NCBI RefSeq assembly: GCF_014191255.1
Contig: NZ_JACHWH010000001.1
Span: forward strand, 1,984,001-2,048,000
DNA length: 64,000 nucleotides
DNA from: Amycolatopsis bartoniae
Lineage (GTDB): Bacteria; Actinomycetota; Actinomycetes; Mycobacteriales; Pseudonocardiaceae
Direction: 5' to 3'
Shown: one piece after another, positions 1 through 8,778 of the stretch
Layout of the letters: every line of letters begins with the position of its first letter
Numbering within the stretch: the first letter of the stretch is position 1
Position numbers and translations under genes: made by a program
The notes under the pieces: generated by a model
The model's input: only the letters and a program-made list of their open reading frames with translations
Databases searched by the model: none
Told to the model about the DNA's origin: nothing

Positions 1-654
1 CGGGCCGCGCTGTGGCTCGAGGCAGAAGTGGGGGAAGGCGCTGTGTTCACCAAGGCGCGGCTGCGGGAAGCCTTCCCCGACGTGGCCCAGATCGACCGGC
101 GGCTCCGCGACCTCCGTGACTACGGGTGGCAGATCGACACCTCACGGGAAGACCCGTCCCTGAAACAAGAGGAACAGCGGTACGTGAAGATGGGGGCTCC
201 GGTGTGGCTGCCGGGGCAGGCGAAGGCCAAGCCGAAGGCCGCGCTGACCGCAGCCCAACGCACGCGCGTCCTGGTTGCCGACAGCTTCTTGTGCCGCTCC
301 TGCGGCATCGCTGCTGGCGATCCGTATGGCGAGGACGGCATCGCCAGGGCGCAACTCGACGTTGCCCGGCGCGAGGTTCTCCTGCCCAACGGGACGGTTG
401 AGGTGCAACTGGTCACTGAATGCAATCGTTGCCGGGTGGGAGGCCGCGGACGAAAAGCCGACGTCAACGAGATGATCAGCAAGCTGAAAGCCCTGAGCCC
501 GCTGGAACAGGACATCTTCGCCGGCTGGGTGAAGGCTGACCGCCGCAAGCGCAACCAGCTCGAACAGCTGTGGGGCTCCTACCGGACGTTGCCGGCCGAG
601 TCGCGCGACCTGATCAAGCAAGCCATGGGCAACAGCGACGCAAATCAGAAGTGA
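1..654 (+). CDS. Degenerate HNH-like zinc protein, 5'-truncated
   Basis: The frame is open from the first base, so the true start lies outside the window and 217 residues are visible. The N-terminal third looks like a small winged-helix-type segment with the motif RRLRDLRDYGWQI. A C-x2-C pair near residue 98 and a second C-x2-C pair near residue 141 resemble the zinc knuckles of HNH/treble-clef nucleases, but the Asp-His-Ile stretch normally between them reads QLDVARRE, with no histidine. Nuclease activity is therefore doubtful and a DNA-binding role is equally possible. The stop overlaps or nearly abuts the ParB-like gene, so the two are coupled. An accessory protein of a restriction or defence locus is my inference from the neighbours, not from a recognised family. 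Confidence 0.7.
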   Translation, partial: RAALWLEAEVGEGAVFTKARLREAFPDVAQIDRRLRDLRDYGWQIDTSREDPSLKQEEQRYVKMGAPVWLPGQAKAKPKAALTAAQRTRVLVADSFLCRSCGIAAGDPYGEDGIARAQLDVARREVLLPNGTVEVQLVTECNRCRVGGRGRKADVNEMISKLKALSPLEQDIFAGWVKADRRKRNQLEQLWGSYRTLPAESRDLIKQAMGNSDANQK

Positions 655-662
655 GGTCGACG

Positions 663-2081
663 GTGCGAGAATTTCCGCCCCCGCCACGCGCGGACGAGAT
701 AGGCGAACTCATCAGGAAGCGGCTGGCCGAGGTGCGGAACTCGGCCGGCACGCGGGAAACCGTGACGGTCGAATGGAACAATCAGCCACTGCACGTCGAT
801 GTGATCGACCTTCCGCTCGCTGACGTGTACTTCAATCCGGCCACTCACCGCATCCGCGCACAGAGAAGCCATGATCCGGTACGGGACCAGGCTCTGGACG
901 AGGACCCCTACAGTCCCGAAAGTCAGGACTACCTGAAGTTCCTCCTGCAGGCTGACCCCGCAAATCCGGGAAGCCGCGATCCCGAGTTCGATAAGCTGAA
1001 GGAAAGCCTGAAAGATTTCGGGCAGAATGATCCAGGCTTGATCACGCATAACGCAATCTTGGTGAATGGCAACACGCGTGCCGCAGCGCTCCGGGAGATC
1101 GGAGCGCAATCGATTCGGGTGGGAGTTCTGCCGGAGTCATTCACCTGGGCTGACATCAACGCGGTTGAACTCGCACTACAACTGGTGCGCGACTACAAGA
1201 GAGAGTACTCCTACATCAACCGGCTACTGGCGATGGAGGAGCAAGCCGCCCTGGGTCTCAGCAAGGAGACCATTGCAAAGAAATTCAGGATAAAAACTGC
1301 AACCTACGACCAGGAACGTTGGATCCTCAGCGCGATCCGGGAACAGATCGAACGCAGCAAGGGTGAGCACGGCGCCACACTGCGGCTCATCGATTACGAA
1401 CAGCATCAGGAGAAGCTCAAGGAGCTGCACCGCGCCTACGTCAAACTGGAAACAACAACTCCAGACCAAGCGGAGGCATTCAAAGAACTTCGCATGGCAG
1501 CCATCATGCTCGGGTTTTCGAAGACTGACGTCCGGCTGATCGAGGATAATTTTCACGAGCAGTATCTCGCCGACCGCTTGCCCGGCGATGTAGCCGGTAC
1601 CAGCAGCAATGATGAGCCGGTCACCGTACCCGGACTCGGAGTCTCGCTTCCCAGCATTTCTTCCGCAGTGGCCGACGCACGTGCATTGAACAACGCAGTC
1701 CTTCGCGTGAAAGCCGTGGTTAACGATACCGACGCTCAAGTGCCAGACGAGGAGAAGCGGCACTGCCAGGAGGTCTTGTCGGCTTACGAGAAGGCATTTG
1801 ACGATGCATTCGAAAAGGCTGGGCGTGATGCACGGGTGCGCAAACGCAAGCAACTCGCACCGGCACGGCTCACGGACGCATGCGCTCACATCGACCAGTG
1901 CACCGTCGAACTGGTGCAGGCTCGCGCGTCCCGCACCTTGGACGAGGAAGCCTTCGACGAGGCGGTGCTCAAGCTGCGGGAAAGCATGAGGAAATTGGCC
2001 CAGCAAGCGAGCCGCGGGATTCCAGCACCAGGCGATGGGGTCTCTTGGCTTCTCGAAGCTGCCGCGGTTGAAGGAAACTGA
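663..2081 (+). CDS. ParB/Srx-like nuclease-fold protein
   Basis: About 472 residues. Residues near 136-142 read GNTRAAA, the GxxR signature of ParB/Srx-fold domains, preceded by a segment FGQNDPGLITHNAILV typical of that fold. A helix-turn-helix-like stretch (GLSKETIAKKFRIK, near residues 199-211) follows, then a long charged helical tail. ParB-fold domains bind or hydrolyse nucleotides and occur in partition proteins and in DNA-modification or defence loci (DndB, DUF262). There is no ParA partner here, so chromosome partitioning is unlikely. GTG at 663 has GTGAGG about 6 bases upstream; GTG at 651, overlapping the previous stop as GTGA, is the alternative start. The stop overlaps the helicase start as TGATG. 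Confidence 0.75.
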   Translation: MREFPPPPRADEIGELIRKRLAEVRNSAGTRETVTVEWNNQPLHVDVIDLPLADVYFNPATHRIRAQRSHDPVRDQALDEDPYSPESQDYLKFLLQADPANPGSRDPEFDKLKESLKDFGQNDPGLITHNAILVNGNTRAAALREIGAQSIRVGVLPESFTWADINAVELALQLVRDYKREYSYINRLLAMEEQAALGLSKETIAKKFRIKTATYDQERWILSAIREQIERSKGEHGATLRLIDYEQHQEKLKELHRAYVKLETTTPDQAEAFKELRMAAIMLGFSKTDVRLIEDNFHEQYLADRLPGDVAGTSSNDEPVTVPGLGVSLPSISSAVADARALNNAVLRVKAVVNDTDAQVPDEEKRHCQEVLSAYEKAFDDAFEKAGRDARVRKRKQLAPARLTDACAHIDQCTVELVQARASRTLDEEAFDEAVLKLRESMRKLAQQASRGIPAPGDGVSWLLEAAAVEGN

Positions 2082-3898
2082 TGACGAGCAGCACGGATGG
2101 GACAACCCTGCACCTCGACTTCGACGAGACCCGCACGAGGGTGGTTCTCCGCACGGTGGCACGGTACCGGGCTGAACTCGTTCAGCTGGCCGGCCGCTTC
2201 CGGACGGGTACCCAGCTCGGCCCGCTAGCGGTGGCGGTCGACCTTGAGGATCTCCTGGCAGGACTTGTCGCCATCAGCTCCTGGCCGGATCACAGCGGCG
2301 TGCAGTGGTCCTCCGAACTGGCAGAGCTGGTGCGGGGAAACCTCGAGGATGCAGCCGCCGTCAAATCCCGGCTCGGCTCCGCCGAGGAGCCCAGCACGTT
2401 CGCCGCGGAGGATGTCCCGTTCTTACTCGGCGACGACTGGACGGGCGAACTGCGTGAATTCCAGCGGCGAGATATCGCTAAACTACTATCCCTGCAGCAT
2501 GGCGCAAACTTCAGCGTTCCTGGCGCAGGAAAGACCCGGGTAGCGCTGGCCATCTACGCAGCGCAAAAGACAGCTGGAAAAGTGAAGCGGCTCCTCGTTG
2601 TCTGCCCCAAATCCGCCTACGAGTCGTGGCAGTTTGAGACCGGTGAATGCTTTCGCACCCCTCTGCGGACACACATCTTGGAGCGATCACTCGACGGATG
2701 GGCCGAGGTTCTGATCATCAACTACGAGCGGCTAGAACGTTCGCTCGGCACGCTGGCCACCTGGCTTAAGGCCGCACCGTCGATGATCATCCTCGACGAG
2801 GCGCACCGGATGAAGCTCGGTGCACGGGGGACTTACGGTGCGGCCTGCATGGCACTCGGACCACTCGCCCGACGGCGGCTCATCCTCACCGGCACACCCG
2901 CACCCAATGGCGCGAAAGATCTGGAAAGCCTGCTCGGTTTCGTATGGCCGGGGCACGGTCACCGGACTGTTGCTTCCGCAGTGGCCGGCGGTGACCTCGC
3001 CTATGCGAGCACCGTATTGCGCCCGTTGTTCAGCCGCACAACGAAACAGGAACTGGGGCTCCCACCCATGGAGCCAAAAATCCGCTACGTGGACATGCCA
3101 CCACTTCACGGAGAAATTTATGCTTCACTTGTGGGTAAGCTAGCAGGCGCTACCGATCGCGACGATCTCAGCTCACTGGGCAAGACAGCGCTCCGCCTCC
3201 TGATGGCCGCGATCAGCCCAGCCCTTCTGCTCGAAGGAGCAACCCGGCACGAACCACTCGCGTACCAACTGCCACCACTCGAGATCCCAAAGGGTGACTC
3301 CCTCTACTCTCTGATGCAGAACCTGCCCAGCTACGAATTCTCGCCCAAGTTTGCCGAAACCGCTGCAATAATCGCGGAAAACGCAAGCATGGGTCGCAAG
3401 ACACTGGTCTGGACTACGTTCGTCCGCAGCTTGCTGACGTTGCAGAAACTACTCGGAGCGTATCAGCCCGCGGTCATCTATGGTGGAACCGCTGATCGAT
3501 ACGAAGAGTTGCAGAAATTCCGTGAAAATCCTGACTGCTTGGTACTGATTTCGAATCCTGCGACCTTGGGAGAAGGTATCAGCCTCCATCAGGTCTGCCA
3601 CGACGCGGTTTATGTCGACCGGGACTTCATGGCTGGCCGCTTCCTGCAAAGCCTCGATCGCATCCATCGCCTCGGTCTGGCAGCCGGTACCGAAACCAGA
3701 GTTACAGTGCTCGCGGTGAGCAACACCATCGATGAGGTCGTCGCGATGCGCCTCGATCAGAAGCTCGAGTTCATGGCGAAAGTTCTAGACGACCCTTCCG
3801 TACAGCAGCTGTCCGATCTTGAAGAGGAGCCGTCTGTGGCCAGTGGGCTGGACACAAGCGATGCACAGGCTCTGCTGAAGCACCTAAGAAGAGGCTGA
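2081..3898 (+). CDS. SNF2-type DEAD/DEAH helicase-like ATPase
   Basis: 605 residues with a complete superfamily-2 core. Walker A is SVPGAGKT (Lys about 151), the Walker B box is DEAH at 239-242, motif III is LTGTPAPNG, and motifs V-VI are LGEGISLHQ and QSLDRIHRLG (about 522-531), the Q..RIHRLG form seen in SNF2 proteins. The first 120 residues match nothing I recognise. SNF2 proteins translocate on duplex DNA and recur in phage-defence systems (DISARM, some restriction loci). Translation is coupled to the ParB-like gene by a one-base overlap. Base composition is visibly more A/T-rich than downstream genes, suggesting acquisition by transfer. It is the last gene of its operon: a hairpin follows at 3925. 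Confidence 0.85.
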   Translation: MTSSTDGTTLHLDFDETRTRVVLRTVARYRAELVQLAGRFRTGTQLGPLAVAVDLEDLLAGLVAISSWPDHSGVQWSSELAELVRGNLEDAAAVKSRLGSAEEPSTFAAEDVPFLLGDDWTGELREFQRRDIAKLLSLQHGANFSVPGAGKTRVALAIYAAQKTAGKVKRLLVVCPKSAYESWQFETGECFRTPLRTHILERSLDGWAEVLIINYERLERSLGTLATWLKAAPSMIILDEAHRMKLGARGTYGAACMALGPLARRRLILTGTPAPNGAKDLESLLGFVWPGHGHRTVASAVAGGDLAYASTVLRPLFSRTTKQELGLPPMEPKIRYVDMPPLHGEIYASLVGKLAGATDRDDLSSLGKTALRLLMAAISPALLLEGATRHEPLAYQLPPLEIPKGDSLYSLMQNLPSYEFSPKFAETAAIIAENASMGRKTLVWTTFVRSLLTLQKLLGAYQPAVIYGGTADRYEELQKFRENPDCLVLISNPATLGEGISLHQVCHDAVYVDRDFMAGRFLQSLDRIHRLGLAAGTETRVTVLAVSNTIDEVVAMRLDQKLEFMAKVLDDPSVQQLSDLEEEPSVASGLDTSDAQALLKHLRRG

Positions 3899-3924
3899 CG
3901 GCGAGGGTTACCTCCTACAGGACC

Positions 3925-3956
3925 GTGCCCCGCCGCGACGGGGCGTGGCGGGGCAC
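3925..3956. terminator. Hairpin between convergent genes
   Basis: A perfect 10-bp inverted repeat, GTGCCCCGCC and GGCGGGGCAC, with a 12-base loop lies between the stop of the helicase gene and the stop of the convergent DUF4232 gene. It has no T-tract, which is common for terminators in high-GC actinobacteria, and could serve both strands. Confidence 0.6.
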
Positions 3957-3972
3957 CGGGTCGTGGGTCTGC

Positions 3973-4479
3973 TCAGGCGGCCGGGGCGACCGCCGTCACC
4001 TCGACGACGTCGCCCTTCAGCGGGGCGCCTTCGGGCCACTCGACGGTCGTCGAAAAGGCCTGAGCGCTGGGGAGGTTCAGGTTCAGTGCGCTGGGCACCG
4101 CGGTGACCGGGGCGGCTGCTTCCTGCAGGAGGTACGACACGGCCGGGTGGGTGGCCGTCAGGTTCACCGTTGCCGGGGTGGCGGCCGGGGCGTCCGGGAC
4201 CACCGTCACGTTCACGGCGGTGTTGTGGCCCGTCATGAAGGTCACCGCCGTGGGGATGCCCTCCAGTTTGCAGTTCGTGGTCGGCGACGCGGCCGTGTAG
4301 GTGATCGCATAGCCCTCCTGGCCCGCGGACACCGTGGAGTCCCGGGTGACCGCGATGTGCACGTCAGCGATACCGCACGGCTGGTCCGACGGTGACGCGC
4401 CGGCCGTGCCGCTCGTCACCAGCAGGCCACCCGCGACCAGTCCGACGACAGCGCCTGCGGCGATGGTGTGCTTGATCAT
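3973..4479 (-). CDS. Secreted DUF4232-type protein
   Basis: 168 residues. A short basic N-terminus (MIKH) and a hydrophobic run to about residue 28, ending ATAGASPS-like (actual GTAGAS), form a secretory signal peptide. The mature part begins with a Cys after SPSDQP, has a second Cys in TNCKLEGIP, and alternates hydrophobic and polar residues, the pattern of the beta-sandwich DUF4232 family common in actinobacteria. No enzymatic role is known for this family. A strong GGAGGA ribosome site sits just upstream of the ATG. It runs convergent to the defence-like operon and is probably monocistronic. Confidence 0.75.
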   Translation of the reverse strand: MIKHTIAAGAVVGLVAGGLLVTSGTAGASPSDQPCGIADVHIAVTRDSTVSAGQEGYAITYTAASPTTNCKLEGIPTAVTFMTGHNTAVNVTVVPDAPAATPATVNLTATHPAVSYLLQEAAAPVTAVPSALNLNLPSAQAFSTTVEWPEGAPLKGDVVEVTAVAPAA

Positions 4480-4586
4480 CGTTCCTCCTCCGTTCGCTTA
4501 CACCCCTGGAGATGCCCGAGACGCCGCCGAGGATGCGTGGCAGTGGTATGGACCGCACGGACGCAACCTTCCTGCGCGCCGGACGT

Positions 4587-5522
4587 CTACAGCTCGCGTC
4601 CGATGGAACGGAAATAGGATTTGGCGCCCTCGTGCAGGGGAACGGGTGCGGTGTCCGCCCCGCTGCGGGAGTCGATCGCCCACGCGGCCGGGCTCGCCGC
4701 GATCAGTGCGGAACGGCCGTCGAACACCGCGCGCGTCAAAGCGGCCGCCACGTCGTTCGGCATTCTCGTTGTGGCCATGAGGAAGTTCGGCACGAGCAGC
4801 GTGGGCACGGCGTCCGGATTGGTGTACGTGTAGGCCGGAATCTCCCCCGGCTCGTACTCCGGATACCGGTCCACCACACCCGAAGCCACGTCGCCGAGGG
4901 GAACGAGACGCGCCGCGCCCCCACGCAGGAGCGCGCTGATCTGTCCCGTCGGCAGACCGCCCGACCAGAAGAGCGCGTCGAGAGAACCCCTTGCCAGCGC
5001 GTCGATCGACTGGTCGATGGACAACCGCTGCGCGTCCACGTCACGGTCGGCGTCGAGCCCCGCGCCTTCGAGTACCCGTCGGGCCACAAGGTCCACACCG
5101 GACTCTTCGGAGCCCACGGAAACCCTGCAACCACGCAAATCCGCGACCGTCGCAAGACCGGAGTTGGAGGACGTGACCACGTGCACGTAGTCGAAGTGCA
5201 TCCGCGACAGCGCGCGCAACGGGGAAGCCGCACGCGCCACCGCTTCGTCGGCCGCGACGAAACCCACGTCGGCGCGTTCTTCCAGCAGGCGCGTGACGTT
5301 CTGGCCCGAGCCCGCGCTCAGCTGCACGGCGGGCCGTTCGATTTTCAGCTGGTCGGTCCACGTGCCCGCCAGCGCGAGCGCCAGCTGGTTGTAGACGGCG
5401 CCGGGACTGCCGCTGGTGATGGCCAGCGGCACCGGTCCGAAGTCGGGACCGCACGCGGTGAGCGCGAGCCCGGCGAGCGAACCCCCGGCGAGCTTCAGTG
5501 CGGTACGGCGAGTGGCTCCCAT
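4587..5522 (-). CDS. TAXI-type TRAP transporter solute-binding lipoprotein
   Basis: 311 residues. The N-terminus carries a twin-arginine-like MGATRRTALKLAGG stretch and a lipobox LTAC with the lipidated Cys at 24. The mature protein begins with ITSGSPGAVYNQLA and contains SAGSGQNVTRLLEERADVGF, hallmarks of the TAXI family (periplasmic binding fold, DUF-type NMT1/TAXI). Such proteins deliver small acids such as glutamate-like compounds to a fused TRAP permease, but no permease gene is next to it, so it is either an orphan receptor or works with a distant partner. A GGAGGAGG ribosome site precedes the ATG. The amino-acid permease just upstream on the same strand may be functionally linked. Confidence 0.85.
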   Translation of the reverse strand: MGATRRTALKLAGGSLAGLALTACGPDFGPVPLAITSGSPGAVYNQLALALAGTWTDQLKIERPAVQLSAGSGQNVTRLLEERADVGFVAADEAVARAASPLRALSRMHFDYVHVVTSSNSGLATVADLRGCRVSVGSEESGVDLVARRVLEGAGLDADRDVDAQRLSIDQSIDALARGSLDALFWSGGLPTGQISALLRGGAARLVPLGDVASGVVDRYPEYEPGEIPAYTYTNPDAVPTLLVPNFLMATTRMPNDVAAALTRAVFDGRSALIAASPAAWAIDSRSGADTAPVPLHEGAKSYFRSIGREL

Positions 5523-5590
5523 GCGCTCCTCCTCCGAGGATCAGGGAAGGCGCGGCGCCGCGTCGGGATCGCGGCGCCGCGCGGGTCTGC

Positions 5591-7021
5591 TCAGAGCGGA
5601 CTGTTCTCGGCGAGCGCCCGGACCCGCCGCCGGACGGCGAACCAGCCCGCCACGAGCAGCACGGCGATCGCCGGCAGGCCGTAGATGAGGATCTTGCCGG
5701 TGTCCCCGGCGAACCAGCTCATGGCCAGCACGAACACGAGGAAACCGAGCGTGGCGTAGTTCGTGTACGGCGCCCCGGGAAGCCGGAAGGCCGGCCGTTC
5801 GAACTCACCGCGTTTCGCCTTCCGCACCATCGCCAGGTGGCTGATGATGATCATCGACCACATTCCGACGATGCCGACGGCCGAGAACTCGAGCGCGACC
5901 TCGAAGGCTTCCCCCGGCACGAACAGGTTGAGCACCACGCCGAGCGCGTAGACCGCCGCGGTCAGCAGAACACCGCCGTACGGCACGCCGCTCTTGCTCA
6001 TGCGCGCGGTGAACTTCGGTGCCGAACCGGCGATCGCGAGCGACCGAAGGATGCGGCCGGTGCCGTAGAGGCCGGAGTTCACACTGGACAGTGCCGCGGT
6101 GAGCACGATGATGTCCATGACCCCGCCGGCGCCGGGCACGCCCAGCTTCGACAGGAACGTCACGAACGGGCTTTCGCCGGCCTTGTAGTCCGTCCACGGC
6201 ACCAGCATCACCAGCAGCAGCACCGAACCGACGTAGAAGATGCCGATGCGCCAAGCGATCGAGCGCACGGCCCTCGGGATCACCTTGCGGGCATCGCCGG
6301 TTTCGCCGGAAGCCACACCGATCACTTCGAGGCCCGCGTAGGCGAACACGACGCCCTGCAGGATCAGCAGCGCGGGCAGGATCCCGGCGGGGAAGAGGCC
6401 TCCGTGGTCGAAAACGAGGCTGGGGCCGGTCACGTTCCCGTCGACGTGCTGGCGGCTGACCAGCACCACGATCGCGGTGATCATGAACCCGACGAGCGCG
6501 ACGACCTTGATGGCGGAGAACCAGAACTCCAGCTCGCCGAAGATCTTCACCGACACCAGGTTCACCACGAGGATGAACGCGAGCGCGATGAGCGCGGGAA
6601 TCCACTGCTGCAGGTTCGGCCAGAAGAACTGCGTGTACTTCGCGACCGCCGTGACATCGGCGATCCCGGCCGTGGCCCAGTTCAGGAAGTACATCCAGCC
6701 CGCGAAGAACGCGGACCGCTCACCGAGGAACTCGCGCGAGTACGACACGAAAGACCCCGACGACGGGCGGTACATGACCAGCTCGCCCATCGCGCGGACG
6801 ACGAACAACGCGAACACACCGGCGACGGCGTACACGATGGCCAGCGCGGGGCCCGCACTGTGGAGTCTCGAACCGGCGCCCAGGAACAGGCCGGTGCCGA
6901 TGGCGCCACCGATCGCGATCATCTGGACCTGACGGTTCTTCAGTCCCTTGTGGTACCCGGAATCCTCCAGTGTGATCGAATCGCCGGGAGGGAGCGGTGC
7001 CTGGGTCGTGACCTGCGTCAT
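5591..7021 (-). CDS. Amino-acid permease, AnsP-like
   Basis: 476 residues from the ATG at 7021; I chose this start because the conserved family N-terminus (GYHKGLKNRQVQMIAIGG) begins about 20 residues later. It has about twelve hydrophobic spans, the motif GGAIGTGLFLGAG in the first span and PSSGSFVSYSREFLG after the third, both characteristic of the amino-acid transporter (AAT) branch of the APC superfamily and closest by eye to L-asparagine permeases. It would import an amino acid across the cytoplasmic membrane with protons. No clear Shine-Dalgarno sequence is visible, and a palindrome at 7035-7056 sits immediately upstream. Substrate assignment is tentative. Confidence 0.85.
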   Translation of the reverse strand: MTQVTTQAPLPPGDSITLEDSGYHKGLKNRQVQMIAIGGAIGTGLFLGAGSRLHSAGPALAIVYAVAGVFALFVVRAMGELVMYRPSSGSFVSYSREFLGERSAFFAGWMYFLNWATAGIADVTAVAKYTQFFWPNLQQWIPALIALAFILVVNLVSVKIFGELEFWFSAIKVVALVGFMITAIVVLVSRQHVDGNVTGPSLVFDHGGLFPAGILPALLILQGVVFAYAGLEVIGVASGETGDARKVIPRAVRSIAWRIGIFYVGSVLLLVMLVPWTDYKAGESPFVTFLSKLGVPGAGGVMDIIVLTAALSSVNSGLYGTGRILRSLAIAGSAPKFTARMSKSGVPYGGVLLTAAVYALGVVLNLFVPGEAFEVALEFSAVGIVGMWSMIIISHLAMVRKAKRGEFERPAFRLPGAPYTNYATLGFLVFVLAMSWFAGDTGKILIYGLPAIAVLLVAGWFAVRRRVRALAENSPL

Positions 7022-7034
7022 GAAAAGCAATGGT

Positions 7035-7056
7035 GTGCCCCGGATCACCCGGGCAC
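7035..7056. promoter_or_regulatory. Imperfect palindrome upstream of the permease
   Basis: The arms GTGCCCCGG and CCGGGCAC lie around ATCAC, 14 bases before the permease ATG. With one bulged base they form a near-perfect dyad. Its position in the leader suggests an operator or a translation-affecting hairpin. There is no direct evidence for a regulator. Confidence 0.35.
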
Positions 7057-7130
7057 AACGGCGCTCCGGCAAGCTTGATGATCATTTGAGAAACCGGTGA
7101 CCCGAGTAATTTCCCCTGTGCGCACGGCGA

Positions 7131-7162
7131 AATCCGCGAGAGCGGCAGTGCCCTCGCGGATT
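7131..7162 (-). terminator. Hairpin downstream of the transglycosylase gene
   Basis: AATCCGCGAG and CTCGCGGATT form a perfect 10-bp stem with a 12-base loop about 22 bases beyond the stop of the minus-strand transglycosylase gene. It separates that gene from the permease leader. There is no strong T-run on the minus strand. Confidence 0.55.
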
Positions 7163-7183
7163 CGTATGTCCTTTTTGGACGAT

Positions 7184-8266
7184 CTAGTAACCCTGGTAGG
7201 CCCCGCCGTGCGCCATGGACTGCAGCCCGGGCACGTTGTCGATCGAGCCGTAGCGGTCGATGGAGTACTGCACCCCGGCGATGATGTTGTCCACCGGGTT
7301 GTAGATGTTGTCGTGGCCCGGCAGCTTGTGCGCCTCGAACGTCGAGTCGATGCACTGCATGAGCCCCTTGGACGGGTGCCCGGCGGCCGCGTTCGAGTCC
7401 CACAGGTTGATCGCGTTCGGGTCGCCGCCCGACTCGTGCTCGATGATCGCCCAGATGGCGGGGATGTCCGCCTCGGACACGTTGACGCCGGCGGCCTGGA
7501 GCTCCTTGATGGCCTCTTCGATCCACTGCTCGACGTCGCCGGGCGGCCTGGTCGTCGGCGGGCCACCGCTCGTGACGACCGTCCGTGTCCCGCCCACCGC
7601 GGAAGTGGCCGACGTCCGGTGGCGGACCTGGGTCACCGGTGCCGCGATCGGCTTGACCCCCGAGAACTCCCCGCCTGGGTCCTGGCCGATGAGCTGGCGG
7701 CTGCGGTTGATCAGGTCGTTGGCCTGCGACAGCATCTCGTCGACGTCCGCGCCCGCCGCCTTCGCGGTGGCCGCGTTCTGATCCGCCGCCGCGGTGAGGA
7801 TGGCTTCCGGCGTCTTCGCCGGTGTCGTGGCCCCCAGCACCCCGCGGTCCACCATGTCCTGCTGGGCGAGCGCCTTGTTCGCGGCGGCCACGGCGTCGGT
7901 GCTGACCTTGTCCATCTGGGTCCTGGCGGCGTGCACGCGGCCGGTGACGGCGGTCCGGAGGCCGGTGAGCTGGTCCTGCAGCGAGGTCAGCTCGTCGGCG
8001 GCGGAGCCCAGCCGGTCACGCAGCTTCTTGCCGGCGTCGCCGAGCTCGTCGACGTGCCCGTAGAAGTGGTCGGCGGTCTCGCCTCGCCAGGCTCCGTCCC
8101 GCAGTGGTGCGGTGGCGGCGTTCAGTTCCGTCGTGTGCTCGTCGAGCCGCTTCGCGGTGCCGCGGAAGTTGTCGGCGGCGCTCTGGAGGAGTTCGGGCCG
8201 CACCTCGTCGAGCCGGCCGGCCTTGGTCTCGACGTCCGCCCATTCCGGCGGGATCAGGTTGATCAT
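7184..8266 (-). CDS. ESX-like helical domain fused to a lytic transglycosylase
   Basis: 360 residues from ATG 8266, which overlaps the preceding stop as ATGA. Residues 1-190 are helical, with a WXG-like turn (GAWRGE near 59-64), as in proteins exported by type VII secretion. There is no signal peptide. A Pro/Thr-rich linker (about 205-245) leads to an SLT domain whose IIEHESGGDP contains the catalytic Glu (about 276-278). NLWDSNAAAGHPSKGLMQ and YNPVDNIIAGVQY are the usual SLT substrate-groove motifs. The protein probably cleaves peptidoglycan glycan strands after export by an ESX-like route. That route is inferred; no secretion apparatus is in the window. Confidence 0.85.
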   Translation of the reverse strand: MINLIPPEWADVETKAGRLDEVRPELLQSAADNFRGTAKRLDEHTTELNAATAPLRDGAWRGETADHFYGHVDELGDAGKKLRDRLGSAADELTSLQDQLTGLRTAVTGRVHAARTQMDKVSTDAVAAANKALAQQDMVDRGVLGATTPAKTPEAILTAAADQNAATAKAAGADVDEMLSQANDLINRSRQLIGQDPGGEFSGVKPIAAPVTQVRHRTSATSAVGGTRTVVTSGGPPTTRPPGDVEQWIEEAIKELQAAGVNVSEADIPAIWAIIEHESGGDPNAINLWDSNAAAGHPSKGLMQCIDSTFEAHKLPGHDNIYNPVDNIIAGVQYSIDRYGSIDNVPGLQSMAHGGAYQGY

Positions 8267-8661
8267 TGCGCATCGTCGAACTGGGCGTCGCTCAGCACCG
8301 GCTGAGCGGATGAGATCTCCGGTACGGCGGCCGCATCCAGGGTCGCCTTCGGCGTGGTCGCGGCGGCGCGGGTGACCACGTGGGCGCCGTGGGTGTCCAC
8401 CTCCTGCACCGAGGTGGTGAACTTCGTCAGCGTCGTCGCGAGCCGTTCCATGTGCTCGGTCGCGTGGCCGAGTTCGTCGTGCACCCCGGCGTGGAAGGCC
8501 GTGAGGTCGCGGTGCGCGTCGCTGCCCGCGTCGAGCGTGCCGAAGGGTGTGGCCGAGCCGGCACCGTCCCCGACGAGCCGCTGCGAGTCCTCGAACGCGT
8601 CGCGCAACGCCCCGAGCCGTTTGGCTGCGGCCTGGATCGCCGGAATGTCGTAGTGCACCAC
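8263..8661 (-). CDS. ESX-like small helical protein (WXG100-related)
   Basis: 132 residues, GTG start with GGGAGG about 8 bases upstream. The sequence is almost wholly helical with short heptad-like stretches (AAAKRLGALRDAFEDSQRLV, then AFHAGVHDELGHATEHMERL) and no signal peptide, as in WXG100/ESX-1-type secreted partners, although a clean WXG is absent. It is translationally coupled (ATGA) to the transglycosylase fusion, so the two probably form a pair exported together. The last 30 residues look disordered. The family is assigned by pattern and context only. Confidence 0.6.
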   Translation of the reverse strand: MVHYDIPAIQAAAKRLGALRDAFEDSQRLVGDGAGSATPFGTLDAGSDAHRDLTAFHAGVHDELGHATEHMERLATTLTKFTTSVQEVDTHGAHVVTRAAATTPKATLDAAAVPEISSAQPVLSDAQFDDAQ

Positions 8662-8778
8662 GGCTCACCACCTCCCAAGGTCATGCCGTCTGCCCGGAGC
8701 ATGCCCGACGGCGGGCACGGGGTGGGCGAAACGACGTGCTGAGGTGGATATCGGAGGAGAAACCTTCGCGGACGGCGG

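Noticed and set aside
5498-7078. A 526-residue plus-strand frame rich in Arg, Asp and His
   Set aside because: It is the antisense shadow of the amino-acid permease, common in very GC-rich coding sequence; it has no domain or start signal.
8662-8778. c-di-AMP riboswitch before the transglycosylase pair
   Set aside because: The interval is too short and lacks the conserved core; wall hydrolases with this switch usually have a long leader.
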